DNA of 64,000 bases from Massilibacteroides vaginae (GCF_900178525.1 NZ_FXDJ01000007.1:248001-312000); one strand, 5' to 3'. Shown: positions 43,355-52,832, numbered from the stretch's first letter. The notes: generated by a model from the sequence alone, not told the origin. Made by a program: numbers and translations.

Positions 43355-44023
43355 ATGAAACCTTTCCTATCCCTTCTTTTATCGGCCATTATAACTACTG
43401 TGTGCAGTGTTCAGGCACAAGAGGCCGAAACCTTAGTACTTATTGACACAGACATGGGAAAAATCAAGGTTAAACTATATAACGAAACTCCGCAACACCG
43501 GGATAATTTCATTAAACACATCAATGAGAAAACTTATGACGGATTGCTTTTTCACCGGGTAATCAAACAATTTATGATACAAGCAGGAGACGTTACCTCG
43601 AAAGACGCTCCACTCGACAAGGAACTTGGCAGTGGAGATTTGAGCTACACCGTGCCTGCAGAATTTGTTTATCCGCAATACTTCCACAAAGCAGGAGCCT
43701 TATGCGCGGCAAGAACAAAGGATGAAGATAATCCGGAAAAGAGTTCCTCTCCTACTCAATTCTATATCGTAACAGGTAATTATTTCACGGAATTGGAATT
43801 GAATAAAATGGAGAAGGAAAAGAATTTCACGTTAACTCCTGAACAGCGCGAAGCCTACATGCTTTCGGGAGGTGCGCCTCATTTAGATGGAAACTATACG
43901 GTTTTTGGAGAAGTAATCAGCGGAATGAAAACGGTCAACAAGATTCAGTTTGTCCCAACAAATGAAAAAGACCGTCCACTGAAAAACATTAAAATCAAGA
44001 CGGTAACAGTTGTTAAAAAATAG
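43355..44023 (+). CDS. Periplasmic cyclophilin-type peptidyl-prolyl isomerase
   Basis: The ATG at 43355 begins a signal peptide (MKPFLSLLLSAIITTVCSVQ, then AQ). The cyclophilin fold follows: TDMGKIKVKLYNETPQHRDN, YDGLLFHRVIKQFMIQAGD with the catalytic Arg, SSPTQFYIVTG, and GNYTVFGEVISGMKTVNKI. It contains the insert with MEKEKNFTLTPEQREAYMLS that many Bacteroidota members have. The 222-residue protein helps fold exported proteins. The MATE transporter frame overlaps its end by 14 bp. Confidence 0.94.
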   Translation: MKPFLSLLLSAIITTVCSVQAQEAETLVLIDTDMGKIKVKLYNETPQHRDNFIKHINEKTYDGLLFHRVIKQFMIQAGDVTSKDAPLDKELGSGDLSYTVPAEFVYPQYFHKAGALCAARTKDEDNPEKSSSPTQFYIVTGNYFTELELNKMEKEKNFTLTPEQREAYMLSGGAPHLDGNYTVFGEVISGMKTVNKIQFVPTNEKDRPLKNIKIKTVTVVKK

Positions 44024-45356
44024 TTACAAAACGCATTATAAACAAATAATACAATTGGGTGTCCCTATCATGTTGGGACAACTGGGTATTATCATTGTTG
44101 GGTTTGCCGATAATATTATGGTAGGTCACCATAGTATGGAGGAATTGGCCGCCGCCTCGTTTGTAAACAACTTCTTCACGCTGGCCTCTATTTTCGGCAT
44201 TGGCTTTTCGTATGGACTTACTCCGATTATCAGTGCGCTTACCGCCCGAAAAGAACCCCGTGATGCCGGAGCAATTCTAAAGAATAGCTTATTAAGCAAT
44301 TTCCTGATCGGCATAGGACTTGTTGTTGCTATGACCATCCTCATATTGAACATAAACAAACTCAACCAACCTACAGAACTAATCCCCCTCATCATTCCTT
44401 ACTACCTACTGCAATTAGCATCTATTCCTTTCGTGATGCTGTTTAATGCCTTCAAACAATTCAGCGATGGCATGGGTGATACAGTTACTCCGATGTGGAT
44501 CATGCTTGGAACGAACGTAATAAACATATTTGGTAATTATCTCTTTATCTACGGCAACTTCGGTTGTCCGGAGATGGGATTAAATGGTGCGGGAATGACT
44601 ACTCTTGCCATACGTATTCTTGCCCTTATTCTGTTTTGCCTGCTGTTTCTGTTTCACCCCAAGTATCAAGAATTCCGTATAGGTTTCAAAAACTCATTTA
44701 TCAATCGAAACTCTCAGGGATTGTTGTTCCGCATGGGCATTCCGGTTGGGATTCAGATGGGTGTAGAAAGTGGCTCTTTCAGTCTGAGTGTGCTTATGAT
44801 GGGATGGATAGGAAGCGTGGCCTTGGCTGCGCATCAGATTGTAGGCGTAGTCACAACTTTAGGCTTCATGATTTATTACGGTATTGGTGCTGCGGTAGCT
44901 ATCCGGGTGAGTATGTGTAAAGGACAAAACGATATAGTTAACGCGCGCCGCACCGCATTTGCCGGTCTGCACATTATTATATGGTTAGCATTAAGCGTTA
45001 TGCTTATCATTTTTCTATGTCGCAACTATATGGGTTATCTTTTCACAGACGATGAAGATGTGGTCAGAATGGCCGCTTTATTGGCCTTCCCGGTTATTCT
45101 TTATCAGTTTGGAGACGGAATGCAGATTTTGTTTGCTAATGCATTAAGAGGCATTTCCGATGTGAAGTTTCTTGCTTATTCTGCTTTTGTATGTCACTTC
45201 GGAATTGCGCTACCGCTCGGATATTTCTGTGGATTTATCTTGGATTGGGGACCATTAGGCATTTGGTCGGGCTTTCCGATAAGCCTTACCGCATTAGGTA
45301 TTGTATTAGGCTACCGGTTTAACAAGAAAACAACGTCATGGAAAAAAACGAATTAA
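44010..45356 (+). CDS. MATE-family efflux transporter
   Basis: A 448-residue, 12-span protein of the multidrug and toxin extrusion family: QLGVPIMLGQLGIIIVGFAD and NIMVGHHSMEELAAASFVN at the start, GDTVTPMWIMLGTNVINIFG in the middle, and GIPVGIQMGVESGSFSLS at the second half. It starts with TTG at 44010; no ATG is near and relatives begin at the same place. Substrates of MATE pumps (cations, drugs) cannot be read from sequence. The next transporter gene overlaps its end by 19 bp. Confidence 0.93.
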   Translation: MLKNSYKTHYKQIIQLGVPIMLGQLGIIIVGFADNIMVGHHSMEELAAASFVNNFFTLASIFGIGFSYGLTPIISALTARKEPRDAGAILKNSLLSNFLIGIGLVVAMTILILNINKLNQPTELIPLIIPYYLLQLASIPFVMLFNAFKQFSDGMGDTVTPMWIMLGTNVINIFGNYLFIYGNFGCPEMGLNGAGMTTLAIRILALILFCLLFLFHPKYQEFRIGFKNSFINRNSQGLLFRMGIPVGIQMGVESGSFSLSVLMMGWIGSVALAAHQIVGVVTTLGFMIYYGIGAAVAIRVSMCKGQNDIVNARRTAFAGLHIIIWLALSVMLIIFLCRNYMGYLFTDDEDVVRMAALLAFPVILYQFGDGMQILFANALRGISDVKFLAYSAFVCHFGIALPLGYFCGFILDWGPLGIWSGFPISLTALGIVLGYRFNKKTTSWKKTN

Positions 45357-46315
45357 GGCTATCGGATTATCGGGGACATCTGGCGATGCTTACAGCCAAT
45401 ATTTTGTGGGGATTAATGGCTCCGATATCCAAAAAGGTATTATCATCCGGATTAATTGACGCGATATCACTTACCACATTTCGTTTAGTTGGCGCCGCCA
45501 TCCTATTCTGGATAGCCTCCTGCTTCACAAAGAAAGAAGAAGTAAGTCCGCAAGATATGATACGCCTCTTCTTTGCCGCCTTATTGGGGATCGTTTTCAA
45601 CCAAGGATCTTACGTTATGGGTGTTTCGCTTACCTCTCCGATCAACGCTTCAATCGTAACTACAACAAGCCCGATCATAACGATGATTGTCGCAGCCCTT
45701 TACCTGAAAGAGCCTATTACGGGAAAGAAAATATCAGGCATATTTGTCGGTGCATCCGGGGCTTTGCTTTTGATTATGGGAAGTCAGCAAACAACAACCG
45801 GTGGCAACGCCGGAAATATCGGAGGTGATTTATTGTGTTTATTGGCGCAGTTTAGTTATTCCATATATTTTGTGCTTTTCAAAGGTTTGATCGGACGGTA
45901 TTCTCCGGTCACATTAATGAAGTGGATGTTTATGTATGCCTCGGTTTGCTGCATACCTTTCTCCTACAACCATATTACTGCAATCGATTTCCCGGCTCTG
46001 TCAATGGATATTTATATAGGGATTGCCTATGTTGTGGTTGGCGGAACGTTTATTACCTATTTCCTTGTGCCGGTAGGACAGCGATTGCTACGCCCTACTG
46101 TTGCGCTAATGTATAATTACATGCAACCGATCGTTGCTTCGGTTGTAACGATACTGTGGGGAATGGATACATTCGGATTGAGCAAATCGCTTGCCATTGT
46201 GCTTGTGTTCGCAGGCGTTTATATTGTAACGAAGAGTAAGTCTAAAGCACAATTAGACGAGGAAGAGGCAATAAAAAACGCCGGATTAAAGTCCGGCGGT
46301 AATACCAAGCCATAA
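45338..46315 (+). CDS. EamA/DMT-superfamily transporter
   Basis: A 325-residue protein with ten membrane spans in two EamA halves: ANILWGLMAPISKKVLSSGL at the start and IGGDLLCLLAQFSYSIYFVL at the second half. The SPINASIVTTTSPIITMIVA segment is typical of this family. Such carriers export amino acids, metabolites or drugs; the substrate is unknown. It is translationally coupled to the MATE gene and overlaps the convergent rluA-type gene by 30 bp. Confidence 0.9.
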   Translation: MEKNELRLSDYRGHLAMLTANILWGLMAPISKKVLSSGLIDAISLTTFRLVGAAILFWIASCFTKKEEVSPQDMIRLFFAALLGIVFNQGSYVMGVSLTSPINASIVTTTSPIITMIVAALYLKEPITGKKISGIFVGASGALLLIMGSQQTTTGGNAGNIGGDLLCLLAQFSYSIYFVLFKGLIGRYSPVTLMKWMFMYASVCCIPFSYNHITAIDFPALSMDIYIGIAYVVVGGTFITYFLVPVGQRLLRPTVALMYNYMQPIVASVVTILWGMDTFGLSKSLAIVLVFAGVYIVTKSKSKAQLDEEEAIKNAGLKSGGNTKP

Positions 46316-46960
46316 ATTATCATCGGGTACGGGAGCGATTATTTTTACCGGCTGCTTAGATACCGGATGAATAAACTCAGCGCTATGGGCATGCAAGCTT
46401 ATACCCCCGTCTTTATTTGAACGGTCTGCCCCATACTTCAAATCGCCTTTTATCGGACAACCCATTTTTGCTAACTGACAACGTATTTGATGATGCCGTC
46501 CGGTTTTGAGATCTATCTCAAGCAAATAGTAATTGTCTGAAGTTGCTATCAGTTTGTAATGAAGGATCGCCTTCTTTGATTCCGGTTTTTCCGTATCGTA
46601 AGCATAACTCTTGTTTTGCTTTTCATTACGCACCAACCAATGTACCAACTCCCCTTCTTCCTGCGGAGGACGGTTCTTCACGATTGCCCAATACGTTTTT
46701 TTGATATCCCCGTTGCGGAACATTTCGTTCATTCGGGGTAACGCTTTGCTGGTTTTAGTAAATAAAACAAGACCGCTTACCGGGCGGTCCAAACGATGAG
46801 TAACCCCGACATAAACATTTCCGGGTTTGCAATACTTCTCTTTCAGCCACGCCTTAAGCATGTCGGAAAGAGGAGTATCACCGGTTTTATCTCCTTGTAC
46901 AATCTCGCTGCAAGTTTTATTTACAGCGATCAGGTGATTGTCTTCGTAGATAACTTCCAT
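46286..46960 (-). CDS. RluA-family pseudouridine synthase
   Basis: A 224-residue short RluA-type enzyme without an S4 domain. The catalytic motif VTHRLDRPVSGLVLFTKTSK carries Asp58. LEIDLKTGRHHQIRCQLAKM and GCPIKGDLKYGA are further conserved blocks. It isomerises uridines in rRNA or tRNA; which site is unknown. It lies 1 bp downstream of fabG on the same strand, so it is probably read with the fatty-acid genes. Confidence 0.94.
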   Translation of the reverse strand: MEVIYEDNHLIAVNKTCSEIVQGDKTGDTPLSDMLKAWLKEKYCKPGNVYVGVTHRLDRPVSGLVLFTKTSKALPRMNEMFRNGDIKKTYWAIVKNRPPQEEGELVHWLVRNEKQNKSYAYDTEKPESKKAILHYKLIATSDNYYLLEIDLKTGRHHQIRCQLAKMGCPIKGDLKYGADRSNKDGGISLHAHSAEFIHPVSKQPVKIIAPVPDDNLWLGITAGL

Positions 46961-46961
46961 A

Positions 46962-47708
46962 TCAGGTATTCATTCCGCCACAAACGTTGATCACCTGGCC
47001 TGTTACGTATGATGAAAGATCAGAAGCAAGATATACCGCGGTATTAGCCACATCATCCGGCGTTCCACCTCTACGTAGAGGAATTTGTTTAGCCCATTCA
47101 GCTTTTACTTCTTCAGAAAGCACAGCAGTCATATCTGTAATAATAAATCCCGGAGCAATGGCATTGGCACGGATTCCGCGAGATCCTAATTCTTTAGCGA
47201 TACTCTTAGCCAGCCCGATCATACCTGCCTTTGAAGCCGAATAGTTGCTCTGCCCTGCATTACCCGAAACACCAACAACAGAAGCCATGTTAATAATGCT
47301 TCCACATTTTTGTTTCATCATAACCGGAGTAAGCGCATGAACAAAATTGAAGGCAGACTTCAGGTTTACGTTGATAACCATATCCCACTGTTGCTCGGTC
47401 ATACGCATCATCAGTCCGTCACGAGTGATTCCGGCATTGTTCACCAAAATATCCACACGTCCGAAATCCTTCACTATTTCTGCAACTACATTATGCGTAT
47501 CTTCGAAATCAGCAGCATTAGACGCATACCCTTTTGCTCTTACACCAAAGGCTTCTATTTCTTTCTGGGTAGCCAAACCGTTTTCATCGATGTTCAAATC
47601 GGTAAAGGCTACATCAGCACCTTCTGAGGCAAATTTCAAAGCAATTGCCTTTCCGATACCACGAGCAGCTCCGGTAACTAAGGCCACTTTTCCTTCCAGT
47701 AACTTCAT
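46962..47708 (-). CDS. fabG: 3-oxoacyl-ACP reductase FabG
   Basis: A 248-residue SDR. The NADP motif TGAARGIGKAIA (residues 12-23), the NNAG motif at 90-93, and the catalytic Ser143, Tyr156 and Lys160 (NYSASKAGMIGLAKSIAKEL) are all present, followed by RANAIAPGFI. FabG reduces 3-oxoacyl-ACP in fatty-acid elongation. It follows a FabH-like synthase and TetR regulator on the same strand, so the group may run a dedicated initiation/reduction step. Confidence 0.93.
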   Translation of the reverse strand: MKLLEGKVALVTGAARGIGKAIALKFASEGADVAFTDLNIDENGLATQKEIEAFGVRAKGYASNAADFEDTHNVVAEIVKDFGRVDILVNNAGITRDGLMMRMTEQQWDMVINVNLKSAFNFVHALTPVMMKQKCGSIINMASVVGVSGNAGQSNYSASKAGMIGLAKSIAKELGSRGIRANAIAPGFIITDMTAVLSEEVKAEWAKQIPLRRGGTPDDVANTAVYLASDLSSYVTGQVINVCGGMNT

Positions 47709-47727
47709 AATCTTATTATTAAAATAT

Positions 47728-48672
47728 TTAACATTTAATCAAACAAGCACCGGCCGAGTAACCGCCACCAAACACGGTAAGGCAAATCAAATCTCCAGAC
47801 TTGTATTTTTCTGTATTTTGAGCATAAACAAGCGCGGAGCTTACCGAACCGGTATTTCCAAGCTCTTTAATATTATGCAATATTCGTTCATCTTCAAGGT
47901 TTAATTGTTTCGCGATATTGGCCATAATCCGCATATTTGCCTGATGACCGATCAGATAACTCAAGTTATCCAACGTATATCCATTTTTCTCCAGCAAATA
48001 AAGGGCATTTTTGGGCATGTAGGTACAGGCTTGTATAAAAACATCCTTTCCTTCGGGCATCCTAATTCCACCATGTATAGGTCGAAGTTGTACTCCCTCC
48101 GGTCCTTTACTGATATGTCCAAGCCCTTCCGTGAATATATCTACAATTTCAGGTTCATTGTCTGCCATTTTATCTTTTGAGATAAAAAACGCGGCTGCCG
48201 CATCTCCCCAAAGGTGTCCGGATTTGGGATCCGTTTCATTATAATACGCAGAATTTTTATCTGCTGAAATAATTAACGCCTTGGTAGCCTTACCCATTGC
48301 AAAATAACCTTCCACCACTTCCAGTGCATTCACAAACGAAGAACAGGCAGAAGAAAGATACAAGGCTTTTGTCTTCTCTATGCCATATTCGCGTTGCGCA
48401 ACATGTGCCGCGGTTGCTACTGTATCAAATGGAGAATAAGAGGCGGAAATTATCAAGTCCACCTCCTTTATATCGTATGGTAATTTAGACAACGCATTGT
48501 TAATCGCCTTCAGTCCCATTGTATTAATATTTTCTTCATCTTTTGCCTTGGATCGGGTTATAATACCTGTCCGTTGTTCAATCCACTCACTCGTTAAGCC
48601 ATTCAAATTAAGAAAGTGTTGATTATGTACTCTCTCTTCCGGCACATAATATCCAGTTGCATTAATAAACAT
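47728..48672 (-). CDS. FabH-like 3-oxoacyl-ACP synthase III
   Basis: The 314-residue thiolase-fold enzyme has the KAS III triad: Cys110 in YLSSACSSFVNALEV, His243 in LIGHQANMRIM, and Asn273 in LGNTGSVSSALV. FabH enzymes condense an acyl-CoA primer with malonyl-ACP. As it sits behind a TetR regulator rather than in a plsX-fabH-type cluster, it may be a second, regulated KAS III with a different primer. That specialisation is inference. Confidence 0.9.
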   Translation of the reverse strand: MFINATGYYVPEERVHNQHFLNLNGLTSEWIEQRTGIITRSKAKDEENINTMGLKAINNALSKLPYDIKEVDLIISASYSPFDTVATAAHVAQREYGIEKTKALYLSSACSSFVNALEVVEGYFAMGKATKALIISADKNSAYYNETDPKSGHLWGDAAAAFFISKDKMADNEPEIVDIFTEGLGHISKGPEGVQLRPIHGGIRMPEGKDVFIQACTYMPKNALYLLEKNGYTLDNLSYLIGHQANMRIMANIAKQLNLEDERILHNIKELGNTGSVSSALVYAQNTEKYKSGDLICLTVFGGGYSAGACLIKC

Positions 48673-48681
48673 TTTAAATCT

Positions 48682-49269
48682 TTATTTGATCCTTATTCCG
48701 TTGAATATCAAATTCATTACGTTATCTCGTCTCTTTATTCTCTGTGAAATATTGTCTCCCATTTTCCCCCGGATATAAGGTACTTCTATCCCTTTCAGGG
48801 CATGGTGCAATACAAGAGCTGTTATCTCCACATCAGGCATACAAAAAACCCCTTCTTTTACGCCATCAGCCAGAATTTTTTTAATAATCTCAATCTCGCG
48901 CAGATCAAAACTCTTCCTCACTTTTTCAACCCGCCAGATATCTCTGAAGAAAGTGGCCCGCAACGTGCCGTTTCTGAAAACTATTGCTTTTACAGCATCT
49001 AATCTGGCGTAAATAAAAGTTAATAATTTTTCATCGGCAGGTAATTCTTTAGCCGCCACTTCAACCAAGATTTTATGTAATCTATCCAGTTCAGACTCTA
49101 CTACAGCCAGATATATTTCATTTTTATTTTTAAAATAGGTATAAAGCGTGCGTCTTCCTTTACGCGATGCCTGCGCTATGTCGTTCATTGTCGTATTGTC
49201 TACACCCGACCGGGCAAATAATTGCCGGGCAACATCAACAAGCATATCTCGTGTTTTAGAAACTGTCAT
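48682..49269 (-). CDS. TetR/AcrR-family regulator
   Basis: A 195-residue protein with the TetR N-terminal DNA-binding domain: RQLFARSGVDNTTMNDIAQA then SRKGRRTLYTYFKNKNEIY (residues about 14-55). The C-terminal ligand domain is not assignable to a subgroup. It lies 9 bp upstream of the fabH-like gene on the same strand, so it probably controls its own operon in response to a fatty-acid-type ligand; the ligand is inference. Confidence 0.9.
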   Translation of the reverse strand: MTVSKTRDMLVDVARQLFARSGVDNTTMNDIAQASRKGRRTLYTYFKNKNEIYLAVVESELDRLHKILVEVAAKELPADEKLLTFIYARLDAVKAIVFRNGTLRATFFRDIWRVEKVRKSFDLREIEIIKKILADGVKEGVFCMPDVEITALVLHHALKGIEVPYIRGKMGDNISQRIKRRDNVMNLIFNGIRIK

Positions 49270-49363
49270 TTAGAATTATACTGCACAAATTAATTGAATA
49301 TGTGCGCAAAGTACTCAAAAAAGATTGTATCTACCAAGAGGATTAAAAAAAACTTACATATAA

Positions 49364-49394
49364 TTTGTTTTATTAAAATCTTTCAATACCTTTG
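49364..49394 (+). promoter_or_regulatory. Promoter of tRNA-fMet
   Basis: TTTG (49364-49367), exactly 19 bp, then TACCTTTG (49387-49394): a perfect Bacteroidota promoter, 32 bp before the tRNA. Confidence 0.85.
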
Positions 49395-49426
49395 CACTCG
49401 CAATCAAGTAATGATAGCAACTATAT

Positions 49427-49498
<72 letters not shown>

Positions 49499-49506
49499 CA
49501 AAATAA

Positions 49507-49536
49507 AGAATCACAGTAATGTGGTTCTTTTTTTTT
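49507..49536 (+). terminator. Terminator of tRNA-fMet
   Basis: AGAATCACA and TGTGGTTCT form a 9-bp stem with one T:G wobble and loop GTAA, followed by nine or more T. Confidence 0.85.
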
Positions 49537-49601
49537 GCCCTAATAGATAGTTTCTCTTCTGCCCCCCGATTTTTCTTCTCCTGCCCCCAATTTTCCCGCA
49601 A

Positions 49602-49809
49602 TTTTAAGTTAAAATCATGCTTTTTTACCACTAAAAATGAGTCCATCATAACAACCTGACAATCAGCACAATAATTGTTCCCAAATTTATAAAGGTTATT
49701 TTTCTGAAAATAAAGGATATTTTTTCACAAATAAAGGATATTTATTTAAACATAAAGGATGTATTTAAAGCAGTCCTTTTTTAGCAGTAAAATTGAAATG
49801 TTAATTCCG
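49602..49809 (+). repeat. Dispersed ~210-bp non-coding element, copy E
   Basis: A 208-bp copy with TTTTAAGTTA at the start, CTGACAATCAG at offset 54 and AAGGTTATTTTTC at offset 90. Three further ATAAAGGATRT words follow. It ends TTGAAATGTTAATTCCG, a 17-bp end shared with copy F. It lies between tRNA-fMet and the DUF1080 gene; no open frame is present. Confidence 0.8.
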
Positions 49810-49946
49810 ATTGTTACAAGGCTTCGTTCAATCGGTTTTTTGCTCTAAATCCGGTTATTAATTCGAAAACACACGAAATCGTAGCTTTTTCCTCTATTAT
49901 TTCTTAAAAAAAATGCTAAATGAAGCATTAATTCAATCAATCATTA

Positions 49947-49966
49947 TACATTTGTGCACGTACACA
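49947..49966 (+). promoter_or_regulatory. -7 box and overlapping palindrome upstream of the DUF1080 gene
   Basis: TACATTTG (49947-49954) fits the -7 consensus. It overlaps TGTGCACGTACACA (49953-49966), an imperfect 14-bp palindrome placed where a repressor or activator could act. Confidence 0.45.
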
Positions 49967-50047
49967 TTTGATGTGGATTCAGTGAATAAACCTGTTTGGG
50001 CATTAGCACAATAATTCAATGTTACTATTTATAAAAAAACGAATGTT

Positions 50048-51424
50048 ATGAAGAAACATGTAAATTGGGCAGTTGCAGCTCTTGTACTGCTTTGTAGTTG
50101 TCAGCCGAATGATGGATGGCATAAGTTATTTAACGGAAAAGACTTCACTGGTTTTGTGCAGCTCAACGGAGAGGCGCCTTATGAAGTAGTGGATGGTTGT
50201 ATGGTAGGAACTTCGGTTAAAGGACAACCAAACAGCTTCTTGGCAACAGAAAAAAACTATGGCGACTTTATTTTAGAGTTTGAAGTGTTATGTGATCCGG
50301 TATTAAACTCGGGCGTTCAGTTTCGCAGTCAGAGCAAACCGGAATATAATAATGGACGCGTACATGGTTATCAGTGCGAAATTGACCCTTCAGACCGTGC
50401 ATGGAGCGGAGGTATTTACGATGAAGCCCGTCGCGGTTGGTTGGTTCCGCTTACCGACAATCCGGCCGGACAGAAAGCTTACAAAAGAGATGATTGGAAT
50501 AAATATCGCATTGAAGCGATCGGAAATAACATCCGCATTTGGCTGAATGGTGTAAATACGGCTAATTTATTTGACGAGGAGGATGCAAGCGGTTTTATTG
50601 CTTTTCAGGTGCATGGCATCGGCAAAGACGACGCTAAAGATGGCAAGCAGATTAAATGGCGAAACATCCGTATAAAAACGGAAAATCTGGATGCTGAACG
50701 TATGCAAGGTGAATTAACAGCGGAAACAAACCGCATTCCTAATTACCTCACTGATTCGGAAAAATCAAACGGTTGGAAGTTACTGTTCGATGGAAACACT
50801 ACAAACGGATGGCGTGGTGCTCATAAAGAAAAATTCCCGGATCATGGTTGGAAAGTGGAAAACGGACAGCTGATCGTTTTAAAATCCGGCGGTGGAGAAT
50901 CGACCAATGGTGGAGATATTGTAACGGTTGACGAGTATTCTGCGTTCGAACTTAAACTGGAGTTTAAACTAACCGAAGGCGCTAATAGCGGAATCAAATA
51001 TTTCGTAACAGAGAAAGAAAAACCAAGCGGATCGGCTTTTGGATTGGAATATCAGCTACTGGATGACAGCAAACACCCGGATGCAAAACTATCTACTTCG
51101 GTAGACGGAAGTCGCACGTTGGCCAGTCTGTATGATATGATTCCGGCTACCAACAAACGGTTCAACGGCATTGGCCAATGGAATCAGGTTGTGCTCAAAG
51201 CGTTTCCCGACAACAAAGTGGAGTATTGGCTGAATGGCATGAAAACGCTTGAATATGTACGTGGATCTGATGCTTTCCGCGAAGCGGTGAAAGGTAGCAA
51301 ATACGCGGCTAAAATGTATAACGAGTTCGGTCGCTTCGGTGAAGCGGAAAAAGGACGTCTTTTATTGCAGGATCATGGCGACGAAGTGGCTTTCCGCAGT
51401 ATAAAAGTTCGCGAGTTGAAATAG
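50048..51424 (+). CDS. Lipoprotein with two DUF1080 (3-keto-disaccharide hydrolase type) domains
   Basis: A 458-residue lipoprotein with lipobox LLCSC (Cys near 18). Two DUF1080 jelly-roll domains follow in tandem: WHKLFNGKDFTGFVQLNG (from 24) and WKLLFDGNTTNGWRGAHKEK (from about 240). Each has its own SGVQF/SGIKYF and WLNG motifs. The family includes 3-keto-disaccharide hydrolases and other glycan-binding or hydrolysing proteins; carbohydrate processing at the cell surface is likely. It probably forms a pair with the sugar-kinase-like gene that follows 83 bp later, although that gene has its own -7 box. Confidence 0.9.
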   Translation: MKKHVNWAVAALVLLCSCQPNDGWHKLFNGKDFTGFVQLNGEAPYEVVDGCMVGTSVKGQPNSFLATEKNYGDFILEFEVLCDPVLNSGVQFRSQSKPEYNNGRVHGYQCEIDPSDRAWSGGIYDEARRGWLVPLTDNPAGQKAYKRDDWNKYRIEAIGNNIRIWLNGVNTANLFDEEDASGFIAFQVHGIGKDDAKDGKQIKWRNIRIKTENLDAERMQGELTAETNRIPNYLTDSEKSNGWKLLFDGNTTNGWRGAHKEKFPDHGWKVENGQLIVLKSGGGESTNGGDIVTVDEYSAFELKLEFKLTEGANSGIKYFVTEKEKPSGSAFGLEYQLLDDSKHPDAKLSTSVDGSRTLASLYDMIPATNKRFNGIGQWNQVVLKAFPDNKVEYWLNGMKTLEYVRGSDAFREAVKGSKYAAKMYNEFGRFGEAEKGRLLLQDHGDEVAFRSIKVRELK

Positions 51425-51465
51425 AATAAATCAATAAACTATTTCCTGCTTACGAAGGCTTTTCT

Positions 51466-51473
51466 TATTTTTG
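51466..51473 (+). promoter_or_regulatory. -7 box upstream of the kinase-like gene
   Basis: TATTTTTG matches TAnnTTTG, 35 bp before the ATG at 51508. Confidence 0.5.
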
Positions 51474-51507
51474 CCGGATGTATGCTTACTAACTTAAATA
51501 TAATATC

Positions 51508-52602
51508 ATGTCTAAAACTAAAGAACAGTATTTGGAAATTCTTTCGCGTTTTCCGCTGGAAGGAACAATCGGAACAATCGAACCGTTTGGAAACGGTCAT
51601 ATCAATGACACACTGAAGGTTACAAACAACGCGAATGAAACCTTATGCATACTGCAACGAATCAATCATCAGATATTCACAAACGTGGATATGTTGCAGG
51701 GAAATATTAATAAAGTTACGAAACACATCCGCAAGAAACTGGAAGCGCGTGGCGAAAAAGATATTGATCGCAAGGTGTTGACTTTTCTGCCTACTTTAGA
51801 TGGACAATTATATTATTTTGACGGCGAAAGTTATTGGCGCGTTTGTTTGTTTATCCCACGTAGCCGGAGCTTTGAAGAGATCACACCCGAACTTTCTTTT
51901 GAAGCCGGTAAAGCCTTTGGTGATTTTCAATTCATGCTGGCCGATTTGCCAGAAGGTGCGTTAGGAGAAACTATCCCTAATTTTCACAACATGGAGTTCC
52001 GCCTGCAACAATTTCGCGAAGCGGTACAGGCCAATGCGGCTAACCGCTTAAACGAAGTGCAGGATCTGGTAAACGAGATTGAAAAGCGAGCTAAGTCAAT
52101 GTGCATTCAGGAAGAATTGTACAGAGAAGGAAAGCTAACAAAAAGAACCAATCATTGCGACACCAAGGTAAACAACATACTTTTTGATGAAAACGGCAAG
52201 GTTTTATGTGTTATCGATTTAGACACGGTTATGCCCGGTTTTGTTTTGTCTGATATAGGCGACTTTATCCGCACAGGAGCGAACGCAGGGGCCGAAGATG
52301 ATGAAAACCTGGATCGGGTTTTTGTTAACATGGACATATTCAAATCTTACACCCGTGGCTATATGGAAACAGCTAAAGCCTTTTTAAGTCCGCTGGAAAT
52401 AAGTTTGCTGCCCTATGGCGGACGACTTTTAACCTATATGCAGACCGTGCGTTTCCTTACCGATTACATCAATGGAGACACATACTATAAAATAAAAAGT
52501 CCGAAACACAACCTGATTCGCACTAAAGCACAGTTCAAACTACTTCAAAGTCTGGAAGAACATGCAGCGGAAATGGATAATTTCATGAAAGAATGGTTGT
52601 AA
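51508..52602 (+). CDS. APH-fold phosphotransferase, possibly an N-acetylhexosamine 1-kinase (NahK-like)
   Basis: A 364-residue cytosolic kinase of the aminoglycoside-phosphotransferase fold. The catalytic loop THCDTKVNNILFD (usually HxDxxxxN) and the metal site VIDLDTVMPGFVLSDIGDFI are present. The 'CDTKVNN...DLDTVMPG' pattern resembles NahK, which phosphorylates GlcNAc and GalNAc at C1 in the lacto-N-biose pathway, more than antibiotic kinases. No other genes of that pathway are in the window, so the substrate is uncertain. It is followed by a clear terminator. Confidence 0.8.
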   Translation: MSKTKEQYLEILSRFPLEGTIGTIEPFGNGHINDTLKVTNNANETLCILQRINHQIFTNVDMLQGNINKVTKHIRKKLEARGEKDIDRKVLTFLPTLDGQLYYFDGESYWRVCLFIPRSRSFEEITPELSFEAGKAFGDFQFMLADLPEGALGETIPNFHNMEFRLQQFREAVQANAANRLNEVQDLVNEIEKRAKSMCIQEELYREGKLTKRTNHCDTKVNNILFDENGKVLCVIDLDTVMPGFVLSDIGDFIRTGANAGAEDDENLDRVFVNMDIFKSYTRGYMETAKAFLSPLEISLLPYGGRLLTYMQTVRFLTDYINGDTYYKIKSPKHNLIRTKAQFKLLQSLEEHAAEMDNFMKEWL

Positions 52603-52643
52603 AACCGACCGAATAACAGCTCTTTTTGATTAAACAAAAACAA

Positions 52644-52678
52644 TCCCGGCTATTCACAGAGTAGACCGGGTTTTTTTT
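52644..52678 (+). terminator. Terminator after the kinase-like gene
   Basis: CCCGG-CTA and TAG-A-CCGGG form a bulged stem followed by eight T. Confidence 0.8.
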
Positions 52679-52785
52679 GGGATACACCTCAGTAATACCC
52701 GATTAATCGCCCCATTCATTTTGTCAATGAATTGACTATAATGCGTTTTCATAAAGCATCATGCAATAGAATACGAATTATTCAC

Positions 52786-52793
52786 TAATTTTG
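52786..52793 (+). promoter_or_regulatory. -7 box of ricT-gldH
   Basis: TAATTTTG matches TAnnTTTG, 39 bp before the ricT ATG at 52833. Confidence 0.55.
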
Positions 52794-52832
52794 TATATTC
52801 AACATATACTATATATATATTATAGACAAACA

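Noticed and set aside
44564-44920. A 118-codon forward frame inside the MATE gene
   Set aside because: Different frame within a conserved transporter; low-complexity, Cys/Ser-rich.
49690-49770. Short repeated ATAAAGGATAT words considered as a CRISPR array
   Set aside because: Units are 10-17 bp, spacing is too short and irregular, there are no unique spacers and no cas genes.
51508-52602. Kinase-like gene considered as an aminoglycoside resistance gene
   Set aside because: The catalytic and metal loops resemble sugar anomeric kinases more, and nothing in the context suggests resistance.
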